The notes beneath the pieces are model-generated. The model made no database searches. It had not been told where the DNA came from and saw only the letters and a list, made by a program, of their open reading frames with translations. A DNA stretch of 64,000 nucleotides from NCBI RefSeq assembly GCF_023156505.1, contig NZ_JALNMJ010000001.1:1-64000 (forward strand), written 5' to 3'. Shown here piece after piece: positions 9,026 to 17,949 of the stretch (within the stretch, counting starts at the first letter, position 1; each line of letters starts with the position of its first letter). Made by a program: the position numbers and the translations under genes. The stretch is from Roseibium sediminicola (GTDB lineage: Bacteria; Pseudomonadota; Alphaproteobacteria; Rhizobiales; Stappiaceae).

Positions 9026-10183
9026 TCAACGGGCCTGTACGAGTTCAAACCGGACCCAGCCATCCTTGACCAGCGGCGGGTAATCGATGAAAGCGTGCTG
9101 CCCGCAAGCGCCGTTCTGGTACCAGACATTGATACCGCGGTACCGGGCTTCCATCCGTCCGTTCGTCAGCGTTGCCGTCAGCTCCGGCCAACTAGCGGGA
9201 GAGGCCAGCAGGCTGGTCCGCAGGCCTGCGCAGCCCGCCGGGCCGGGAGGTTGTTGACGGGGGGTGGTGATGCCCAGGATAGTCCGGCCGGTGACCGACT
9301 CGCCAGAGCGCTGGCCAGTGAAGACGACGTCGCCAAGTTCCAGGGTTGTCCATTTCTGAAAATAGTCCAACAGGTCGGCCGGTACCCGTTCGAGCCGGCC
9401 GGTCACCTTGCCGTTCTGCTCGTCGACACGCAGCGTGGCGCCTTTCAGGCTACCGACCTCTACGATCCAGAACCGGGGTGCGTTGCTTGCAGCGCTCGTT
9501 GATTTGCCGTCGGTTGATGTCTTGTTTGAAGCTGTTTCCTCCGATCCGGTGTCGGTCGGGCGGGGGGAGGCCTGATCGCGCGGCGGACGCGGGCCGCCGG
9601 ATTCCGAAGCAGCATTGGCACGGCGGTCGCCGACCACTGTCGGCCGAGGCGTCGTGCAGGAGACCTGTCCGTTTCTCACCTTGTAGAAAGGCGCGCCGGA
9701 TTCGCTCCCGCAGACCGCCGAGAGATCGATCGGTGCCAAGGTAAATCCGCCCGTTGCGCCGGGTTGCCGGCAGTGATGCGGGTTGTCCGGGGTTTCGGCA
9801 ACGAACTGATAGCTTCCGTTCGCAAACCTGGACCGGCAATAGTCGACAAAGGTCTCCGTTTCAACGAGCGTATCATTGGCCGCTACGGGGCCTGGGCCCG
9901 CCGCACAGATGATCCGGTCTCCCAGAAGACGGTAGCCGGACGATCCCGTCGTCAGCTCGCAGGCCCGGTCCAGGTCAATCCCCTGCAGGACACCGGCCTG
10001 GCCGCAATAATGGCCCGCGCCCCAGCTCTGATTGCGCTTGAGATAGGCGCTGCCCGGAAAGGCTTCGCGGCAAAAGGCGCTGAAATCCGCGTCCTGCTCC
10101 GGAAACGCTGTTTGCGCCTGGGCCGGTGCGGCGAATGCGGCAAGCGTGAACAGGGCGCAGGCGAACGAAACCGCGGTTTTCAT
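9026..10183 (-). CDS. Secreted protein with duplicated four-cysteine modules
   Basis: A 385-residue exported protein: a clean signal peptide (1-24, ending AQAQ), then two related modules at about 34-95 and 111-178. Each module has four Cys in matching places (C38, C60, C75, C93 and C116, C138, C158, C176) and ends in a beta strand before the last Cys, suggesting two small disulfide-bonded domains. A Pro/Ser/Thr linker (about 178-235) leads to a C-terminal domain (about 236-385) with two further Cys and WYQNGACGQHAFIDYP. I do not recognise the family. It is monocistronic and next to the decayed binding protein gene. Confidence 0.75.
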   Translation of the reverse strand: MKTAVSFACALFTLAAFAAPAQAQTAFPEQDADFSAFCREAFPGSAYLKRNQSWGAGHYCGQAGVLQGIDLDRACELTTGSSGYRLLGDRIICAAGPGPVAANDTLVETETFVDYCRSRFANGSYQFVAETPDNPHHCRQPGATGGFTLAPIDLSAVCGSESGAPFYKVRNGQVSCTTPRPTVVGDRRANAASESGGPRPPRDQASPRPTDTGSEETASNKTSTDGKSTSAASNAPRFWIVEVGSLKGATLRVDEQNGKVTGRLERVPADLLDYFQKWTTLELGDVVFTGQRSGESVTGRTILGITTPRQQPPGPAGCAGLRTSLLASPASWPELTATLTNGRMEARYRGINVWYQNGACGQHAFIDYPPLVKDGWVRFELVQAR

Positions 10184-10441
10184 CGTGACATACTCCGTCT
10201 GTTTCGGGTGCGCGGGCAGGTGCGCAGCCAGGTCTGGTGCATCTCGTCAGAAAGTGGGGGCGGTGAGGCTCTCTCGGTGTGCTGAAGATCACGCCGAACG
10301 CCTTTCAACGTCACACTCGGGCCGTTTCCGGCCACAAGGCGTGGTTTTGAGGGCGGCAGCCGATGGATCTCTTCTGCCAGCGGGTCTCATGAAGGCGCCG
10401 GCTCTCTTGCGCGGATCCCCGCTTGCGGCTAACCAGAATGC

Positions 10442-11059
10442 ATGAATGGATCTGAAATCTATCGTCGGCTGATCGGTCTGATCGAGGAGCGGGTGCTGAA
10501 ACCCGGAGACCGGCTGCGGGAAGCAGACCTTGCAGAGGAATTCGGCGTGTCCAGAACGCCGATCCGGGAAGGGCTGAAACGTCTTGAGGCGCAGGGCCTG
10601 GCGGTGCACGAGCCCAACCGGGGCATGGTCATACCGACTCTGGATCACGGTCAGATCAACGAAGTCTATTTCATGCGGGAGGTGCTGGAAGGCACCGCCG
10701 CGGGCCTGGCCGCCAAACATGCCTCGAAACCTGAAATCGAGATCCTGCAGGACCTGGTGACCGCCGACCGAAAACGCATCGCCGACAAGGACAGCCTGGT
10801 GCGCTCCAACCGGGAGTTTCACCGGCGCCTGTGCCTGGCTTCGCACAACCGGTACCTGGTCGACCAGATTGATCATCTGCGCCTGTCGCTGATCCTGATG
10901 GCCGGCACCACGCTGGACACGCCCGAACGGCGCGAGACGGCGGTCGAGGAACACGCGGCCATCGTCAACGCCATTGCCAGGGGCGATTCAGAGGCGGCGG
11001 AAGCCGCAGCACGGCTGCACATCGCCCATGCGCACAAGACGCGGCTGCAGCAGATCTGA
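10442..11059 (+). CDS. GntR family transcription regulator, FCD-type ligand domain
   Basis: A 205-residue regulator: winged helix-turn-helix at about 5-70 (RLREADLAEEFGVSRTPIREGLKRLEAQGL) and an all-helical FCD effector domain at about 75-200, where conserved His and Asp/Glu residues typical of metal and carboxylate binding occur (REFHRRLC, EEHAAIVNAI, RLHIAHAH). Members usually sense organic or amino acids and repress neighbouring catabolic genes. Its 3' end faces aspD with only 21 bases between, so it is a candidate regulator of aspT-aspD, but that is inference from position. Confidence 0.9.
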   Translation: MNGSEIYRRLIGLIEERVLKPGDRLREADLAEEFGVSRTPIREGLKRLEAQGLAVHEPNRGMVIPTLDHGQINEVYFMREVLEGTAAGLAAKHASKPEIEILQDLVTADRKRIADKDSLVRSNREFHRRLCLASHNRYLVDQIDHLRLSLILMAGTTLDTPERRETAVEEHAAIVNAIARGDSEAAEAAARLHIAHAHKTRLQQI

Positions 11060-11080
11060 CTTTGGAGACTTCTGTCAGGC

Positions 11081-12676
11081 TCAGGCCGGTTTGCCGGAAT
11101 ATTGCTCGTAATACTCGGTGATCACCTGCCGGGCGAAGGCGCCGATGCTGGCATAGTCGGCCTCTGTCAGGTTGGCCAGCGAGACGCGGGCCGAGGCATC
11201 GACCACCTCAAATCCCTTGCCGGGCAAGAGCACGACCCCGGTTTCCTCCGCCAGGCGGAACAGGAAGTCGTAACCCTTCTTGTTGGCGACGAACCAGTCG
11301 GCGAACGCGTCGCCATAGAGACGGCCGCTCAGGTGCTGCAGGTTGATCAGCGTGTAGTAGTTGACGTCATTGGGTTCGCGGTGCGGTTTGACGCCCATAT
11401 TGAGTTCCAGGGTGCAGAAACGCTTTCGGATCAGGCTCTTGGCGGCATTCTTGTAGCGGTCGTCCCGGTCGAGCAGACCGGCAAACGCAAAAAGCATCAT
11501 CTGGATCTGCTGTGGCGTCGACGCACCTGCGGTGTGGTTGAGCGCCACCGCGCGGCTGTCGGCAACCAGCCGGTCGATCATCCTGATCTCGCGCGGCGTG
11601 GTGGTCAGCGAGGAATAGCGCTTGTCCAGAATGGTTTTGGTCTCTTCGGGCAGCGCGGCGAGAGCCTCATCGAAGACATTGTCCTCATGAAGGGCGATCA
11701 CCCCGAGCCGCCAGCCCGTAGCGCCAAAATATTTCGAGAAGGAATAGACGCACAGGGTATTCCGCGGTGCCTTGGCGAACAGCGACACGAAATTATCGGC
11801 AAAGGTGCCGTAGACATCGTCGGTCACGACAAAAAGGTCCGGACGCTTGTCGTTGATGACGGCGGCGACCCTGTCCAGGTCCTCGGGCGACAGTTTCACC
11901 GAAGGTGGGTTGCTCGGGTTGACGATGCAGAACACCTTGATCGCCGGATCCTCCAGCTTGGCCAGTTCCGCGTCGGAGAATTGCCAGTCGGTGCCTTCCT
12001 CCATGCGGATGTCGACCACAGGCATGTCGTAGTCGGGCAGCGGCGGGATTTCGAGGTAAGGCGAGAAGATCGGCGTTCCGAGCGCGACCTTGTCGCCTTT
12101 CCTGACGAGGCCATTGGCCTTCAATGTCTGGAAGATATAGGTCATCGCCGCGGTGCCGCCTTCGGTCGCAAAGACGGAAAAGGGACCCTGGCGCGGTTCG
12201 CCGTTGAACATCTCCTCGGCAAGATAGGCGCCGACAATGGTCTCTGCATGGGTCAGCATGCGCGGCGGCACCGGATAGTTGCAGCCGAGAAAACCGGCGA
12301 CCATTTCATGGATCAGCTCGTGCCGGTGAATGCTGAGCTGGTCCTTGGCATAGGACAGGGCGGCTTTCAGGAAGGTCGTGCCCTCGACATCCTCATGACG
12401 GTGCAGGAAATTTTCGAAGCGCTGCAGCAGGCCGTCCTTCTCCGGCAGGCCGCCGAAGCCGCTGTCGAGATAGGAATAGGAGCGCTCGGCCTCTTCAACA
12501 GCGAAGTCGCCCAGGCGCAGAAACGCGCGCCGGGGATGGGTCGCGAGAAAGTTGGGGTTGCCGCGACCGGCATTCAGCATCATCCGGTCAGCCGAGGAGG
12601 ACGCGATTTCAATGAGCTTGTCCTTCAGCTCGAACGGGCTGAGATCCTCGAATTCGGAATAGTCTCGATCGCTCAT
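11081..12676 (-). CDS. aspD: Aspartate 4-decarboxylase, PLP-dependent
   Basis: Converts L-aspartate to L-alanine and CO2 and usually also has aminotransferase activity. The 531-residue length and the long N-terminal arm are typical of this subgroup of fold-type I enzymes, which is longer than ordinary aspartate aminotransferases. Visible elements: LNAGRGNPNFLA near 34-45, FATEGGTAAMTYIF (phosphate binding), VNPSNPPSVKLS, VVTDDVYGTF and the Schiff-base lysine in VYSFSKYFGATGWRLG. It follows aspT with 18 bases between, and the pairing strongly supports the assignment. The stop faces the GntR gene. Confidence 0.95.
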   Translation of the reverse strand: MSDRDYSEFEDLSPFELKDKLIEIASSSADRMMLNAGRGNPNFLATHPRRAFLRLGDFAVEEAERSYSYLDSGFGGLPEKDGLLQRFENFLHRHEDVEGTTFLKAALSYAKDQLSIHRHELIHEMVAGFLGCNYPVPPRMLTHAETIVGAYLAEEMFNGEPRQGPFSVFATEGGTAAMTYIFQTLKANGLVRKGDKVALGTPIFSPYLEIPPLPDYDMPVVDIRMEEGTDWQFSDAELAKLEDPAIKVFCIVNPSNPPSVKLSPEDLDRVAAVINDKRPDLFVVTDDVYGTFADNFVSLFAKAPRNTLCVYSFSKYFGATGWRLGVIALHEDNVFDEALAALPEETKTILDKRYSSLTTTPREIRMIDRLVADSRAVALNHTAGASTPQQIQMMLFAFAGLLDRDDRYKNAAKSLIRKRFCTLELNMGVKPHREPNDVNYYTLINLQHLSGRLYGDAFADWFVANKKGYDFLFRLAEETGVVLLPGKGFEVVDASARVSLANLTEADYASIGAFARQVITEYYEQYSGKPA

Positions 12677-12694
12677 GAAATCACTCCAGCTCTG

Positions 12695-14404
12695 TCACGG
12701 TGACGGATTGGTGGACACGAGGCCGACGATCAGCGGACCCCAAAGGGTGAGCAGCACGTTGGCGACGGCATAGGTCACTGTGAAAGTGACGACGGGGGTT
12801 GCATTTTCGGCCTTGCCCATGAGGGCGGCGAAACCCGGATTGGCGCTGCGTCCGCCGGCAACACAGGCGAGTGCTTCGATCGGGCTCTGAATGCGCAGCA
12901 CATAATAGGAAAAGAAGAAGCCGATCAGTTGCGGTATCAGCGTCACGCCGATGCCGAACAGGAACAGGCTCACGCCCTGCTCTTGCAGCGTGGTCAGCAC
13001 CTGTGGCCCGGCGCTGATGCCGACCACACCGACAAAGACCGCCAGGCCGAAATCGCGCAGGAAATTGACGGCGCCGGTCGGCAGGGCGGCATAGCGCGGA
13101 TGGGTGCCGCGCAGCCAACCGAACAAAAGGCCCGACAACAGGCAGCCGCCGCCGCTGCCGATCGAGACCGGCACGCCGCCGATCCTGAATTCGATCAGGC
13201 CGAGCAGCAGGCCGAGCGACATGCCGATGCCGAAAAAGATGAAGTCGGTGACCGCGGCCGCGCTGATCGGGTAGCCGATGGCTTTCTGGACCGCGTTCAG
13301 GTCGCGCGGGTTGCCGGTCACCTGTAATTCGTCACCCTTGTGGAGCTCGAGATTGGGCAACAGCGGCAGGTCCCGCCCCATGCGTTTGACACCGGTGAGG
13401 AAAACGTCGCGCATCGCCCGGGACTGTGTCAGATCGTGAATGTCCTGCAGCGTGTGGTCGGAGAATTCCGGGCTGGTCAGAACGATATGACGGTTTTCCA
13501 GAACCAGCCGGTAGCCCGCGGGCGCGGGGACTTCCCTGGCAAAGCTCTGGGGTGTCGTCTCCAGGGCGTCGACCATTCCGGTGAGCGCCAGGACATCGCC
13601 TTCCTGCAGGCTGGTCACCTTGTCGGTGTCGATTTCCTGCCCGGCGCGAAGCACCGCTTCCACGGCGAAATCCTTGTAGAAGACGTCCATCTTTTGCGCT
13701 GGCTGGCCGATCCAGTCTGTTCCGGGGTCAAGTTGATAGAACCTTGTGTCAATCCGCTGCGCGGCGTCGAATTGGCCGGGCTCCAGGGTCGCCGCGCCAC
13801 CGGACATCTTCTCGGCCAGCTTGATCGCTTCGGCCCGGATATCCCAACGCATGATCGTCGGGAAGAACCAGGTGATCATGATGATCGGCCCGATCGAGCC
13901 GAAGATGTAACAGACGGCATAGCCGACCGCGATATTGGTTTGCATGACCGACTTGAGGTCGGCAGAGACGCTCAGCTTCTGGATGGTTTCCCCGGCGGTT
14001 CCGATGATCGCCGACTGGGTGAGGCCACCTGCGGCCAACCCGGCTGCGGTGCCGCGATCCAGCCCAAAGCCCCAGGCGAAGGCGAGCACAGTGAGGAGGC
14101 CGAGCACGCACATGACGCCCGCCGACAGGAGCTGGTTGAGGGATTTGAGCGACAGCGCCCGGAAGAATTGTGGTCCGCCCTGATAACCGACCGCATAGAT
14201 GAACAGGGCAAAGAAAATGTCCTTGATGGCCGCATCGATGGTGACGCCGGCCTGGCCGAGGATGACGCCGACGATCAGCGTCCCGGCGATGCCGCCCAGC
14301 ACGAAATTTCCGATCTTGAGCTTGCCGGCGAAATAGCCGAGGGCGACGGCGACAAACAGAAACACCAGCGGCGCATGGCCGGCCAGCCAGGTCAAAACGT
14401 CCAT
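12695..14404 (-). CDS. aspT: Aspartate:alanine exchanger, AspT family
   Basis: A 569-residue inner-membrane antiporter of the AAE/AspT family. About five N-terminal helices (1-190, beginning LTWLAGHAPLVFLFVAVALG) and five to six C-terminal helices (about 385-565) flank a cytoplasmic hydrophilic section (about 195-375) with two TrkA_C/RCK_C-like domains (around 205-285 and 295-375). It imports aspartate in exchange for alanine; with AspD consuming a cytosolic proton, the pair can generate proton motive force and raise internal pH. First gene of the aspT-aspD operon; the ATG at 14404 follows GGAGGTCACGG. Confidence 0.93.
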   Translation of the reverse strand: MDVLTWLAGHAPLVFLFVAVALGYFAGKLKIGNFVLGGIAGTLIVGVILGQAGVTIDAAIKDIFFALFIYAVGYQGGPQFFRALSLKSLNQLLSAGVMCVLGLLTVLAFAWGFGLDRGTAAGLAAGGLTQSAIIGTAGETIQKLSVSADLKSVMQTNIAVGYAVCYIFGSIGPIIMITWFFPTIMRWDIRAEAIKLAEKMSGGAATLEPGQFDAAQRIDTRFYQLDPGTDWIGQPAQKMDVFYKDFAVEAVLRAGQEIDTDKVTSLQEGDVLALTGMVDALETTPQSFAREVPAPAGYRLVLENRHIVLTSPEFSDHTLQDIHDLTQSRAMRDVFLTGVKRMGRDLPLLPNLELHKGDELQVTGNPRDLNAVQKAIGYPISAAAVTDFIFFGIGMSLGLLLGLIEFRIGGVPVSIGSGGGCLLSGLLFGWLRGTHPRYAALPTGAVNFLRDFGLAVFVGVVGISAGPQVLTTLQEQGVSLFLFGIGVTLIPQLIGFFFSYYVLRIQSPIEALACVAGGRSANPGFAALMGKAENATPVVTFTVTYAVANVLLTLWGPLIVGLVSTNPSP

Positions 14405-14538
14405 CCGTGACCTCCCGATCCTTGGGTGGAGTTTTCAGGCAACACACACTGAAACGCGGAAACTATTGCGTCTTATGGCTAGCCAGACAAGCAGGGTCGG
14501 GTTTCTACGGATGGGGTGCGGATGGCTTGCAAGCGGCC

Positions 14539-14846
14539 GATCCTTCGAGACGGCGCGAACGCGCCTTCTCAGAGTCTGGCCCATAAATGAAGTCGAAATG
14601 GCATGAGAAATGGCGAAACACCGATAGGAAGTGTGCGCGGAGCGGGCTTATTGCCGGTCAAGCGCGCTGACGATACGGGGTGAAGCCATTTCCATGTCCT
14701 TCGGATTTGACCGAATTGGTCTTCCTCTGCGTCGCGAAAAGCTTGAAAATGAACCACATTTCCTGCGCTTTCGCTCCTGGATGAAAACCAATTCGCTTCA
14801 AACCATTTCAGCTTCATTTATGGGCCAGTCTCTGAGGATGACGCTG
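14539..14846. repeat. MITE-like inverted-repeat unit splitting a palindromic element
   Basis: Arms at 14568-14601 and 14803-14836 are inverted copies with few mismatches, sharing CTGGCCCATAAATGAAG. The left outer flank reads GATCCTTCGAGAC...CTTCTCAG and the right outer flank continues GAGGATGACGCTG, which are the two halves of the CTTCGAGAC/CCTCAGGATGACG palindrome found elsewhere in the window (14967, 32966, 33049, 40202). This looks like a non-autonomous element inserted in an older repeat; the target duplication could not be resolved by eye. Confidence 0.6.
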
Positions 14847-14966
14847 TTGGGTGCGGATGCTTTTGAAGCTGAGCACTCCAATTTGCAGATTGGAGAGCTG
14901 GCTTGCCGACGGAATGCACCCGGTGTCGACGCGTTGTTGAGCGGTACGACAGCCTTGCCCCCCACT

Positions 14967-15008
14967 GCGTCATCCTGAGGAGGACCGTCAGGTCCGTCTC
15001 GAAGGATA
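14967..15008. repeat. Palindromic intergenic element (CTTCGAGAC family)
   Basis: GCGTCATCCTGAGGAGGACC pairs with GGTCCGTCTCGAAGGAT around a short loop. It is one of five or six family members in this window, always intergenic, and lies between the split element and sdaA. Confidence 0.75.
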
Positions 15009-15082
15009 GGCAACAAGCGCATGAAAGAGTGTCCTGCCCGCTCGCTTTTTCGGAATGAGAGGGCAGTCTTGCGCGCTTCTGC

Positions 15083-16477
<1,395 letters not shown>

Positions 16478-16728
16478 CTTTATCTGGACCACATGTCATT
16501 GCCGCGCTGACCCCGGTCAGCGATTTGGTGCCAAGCTAACAGATAGCGCTCACCACACCTCCGTTCAAACGCGCAATTTTGTGCCATTTGCGACATGGGG
16601 GCCAATTTGCATGGCAAAGCCCGGTTCCGAAGAAGGGGAGCGGTTTCGGAAACAGTTGTTTGGGGCGAGGGGCTTTGATAGCGTGCGCCTTCCTTTCATT
16701 TGCAACTATCTTTAAAAACGAGCCAAGA

Positions 16729-17949
16729 ATGACTTCGCAGCACCCGTCCGACCTGACCGATGTCCTCAAGTCCAAGAAGGACGCGTTTTCGATTCCGGAC
16801 GGGGTCATCTATCTGGATGGCAATTCGCTTGGCGTGCTGCCGAAGAATGTGCCTGACCGGATTGCCGATGTGGTGCGTGAGGAATGGGGCACCAGCCTCA
16901 TCCGCGCCTGGAACACCCACAGCTGGATCGACCTTCCGGCACGCACCGGCGACCGCATTGCCCGCCTGATCGGCGCCGAAAAAGGCACGGTCGTCGCCTG
17001 CGACAGCACCTCGGTCAATGTCTTCAAGGTCCTGTCGGCGGCGCTCTCCCTGCGTCCGGAGCGCAAGGTCATCCTGTCGGACAACGGCAATTTCCCGACT
17101 GACCTTTATGTCGCTTCCGGCCTGAAGCAGCTGCTCGACAAGGGCCATCAACTGAAGGTCGTCGATCCGGAGGCTGTTCGGGACGCCATCACCGAAGAGG
17201 TTGCCGCTGTCATGCTGACGCAGGTCGACTACCGGACCGGTCGCGTCCACGACATGGCGGATCTGACACAGGTGGCGCATGACGCGGGGGCGATCGCCAT
17301 CTGGGACCTGGCCCATTCCGCGGGCGCCATTCCGGTCGATCTGTCAGGTGCCGGGGCCGACTTTGCCGTTGGTTGCGGGTACAAATATCTGAACGGCGGT
17401 CCGGGTGCCCCGGCGTTTCTGTATGTGGCGCCGGAGCATCAGGACAAGGTGACCTCGCCGCTGACCGGCTGGATGGGCCACGAGGCGCCGTTCGCCTTCG
17501 ATCTCGACTACCGGCCGGTCACCGGCATCAGCCGGATGACCGTCGGCACGCCGGCGATCCTGGCGCTCTCCAGCCTCCATGCAGCGCTGGAAGTGTTCGA
17601 GGATGTCGACATGGCCGACATCCGGCGCAAGTCCGTGTCGCTCTCCGAGCTGTTCATTGCCGAGGTCGAGGCCAAGTGCCCGCAGCTGGAGTTGGCCAGT
17701 CCGCGTGATCCGGAGGCCCGCGGCAGCCAGGTGTCGTTCCGGTTCGCCGAAGGCTACGCGGTCATGCAGGCTTTGATCGACCGGGGGGTGATCGGCGACT
17801 TCCGGGCACCGGACGTGATGCGTTTCGGTTTCACGCCGCTTTATCTGTCGCATCAGGACATCGTCGACGCGGTCGAGATCCTTCGCGACATTCTGGAGAC
17901 GGAAAGCTGGAACCGGCCTGAATTCAAGACCCGCGCCAAGGTCACATAG
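16729..17949 (+). CDS. kynU: Kynureninase
   Basis: Hydrolyses L-kynurenine to anthranilate and L-alanine (PLP, fold type I). The 406-residue protein begins TSQHPSDLTD and carries IYLDGNSLGVLPK, TRTGDRIARLIGAEKGTV-like cofactor contacts, STSVNVFK, WDLAHSAGAIP and the Schiff-base lysine in CGYKYLNGGPGAPAF, all diagnostic. ATG 16729 gives the usual family length; longer in-frame starts add an unconserved leader. Its 3' end overlaps the convergent GGDEF-EAL gene by eight bases. The next pathway gene, kynB, lies 2.5 kb away and is interrupted by a stop; kynA is not in the window. Confidence 0.95.
   Translation: MTSQHPSDLTDVLKSKKDAFSIPDGVIYLDGNSLGVLPKNVPDRIADVVREEWGTSLIRAWNTHSWIDLPARTGDRIARLIGAEKGTVVACDSTSVNVFKVLSAALSLRPERKVILSDNGNFPTDLYVASGLKQLLDKGHQLKVVDPEAVRDAITEEVAAVMLTQVDYRTGRVHDMADLTQVAHDAGAIAIWDLAHSAGAIPVDLSGAGADFAVGCGYKYLNGGPGAPAFLYVAPEHQDKVTSPLTGWMGHEAPFAFDLDYRPVTGISRMTVGTPAILALSSLHAALEVFEDVDMADIRRKSVSLSELFIAEVEAKCPQLELASPRDPEARGSQVSFRFAEGYAVMQALIDRGVIGDFRAPDVMRFGFTPLYLSHQDIVDAVEILRDILETESWNRPEFKTRAKVT

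Larger units (their letters stand above)
14405..15082. other. Repeat-rich intergenic region
   Basis: The 678 bases between aspT and sdaA contain the aspT upstream region (to about 14535), a 270-bp unit bounded by inverted repeats inside a split palindromic element (14539-14846), and another palindromic element (14967-15008). Open frames here (such as 14569-14817 on the minus strand) run across the inverted repeat arms and are not credible genes. Confidence 0.6.

Noticed and set aside
11102..12703. 533-codon open frame opposite aspD
   Set aside because: It is exactly antisense to a well supported PLP enzyme; such long shadows are common in high-GC genes with strong codon bias.
14569..14817. 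82-codon frame in the inverted-repeat unit
   Set aside because: It begins and ends in the repeat arms; its reading is explained by the repeat structure.
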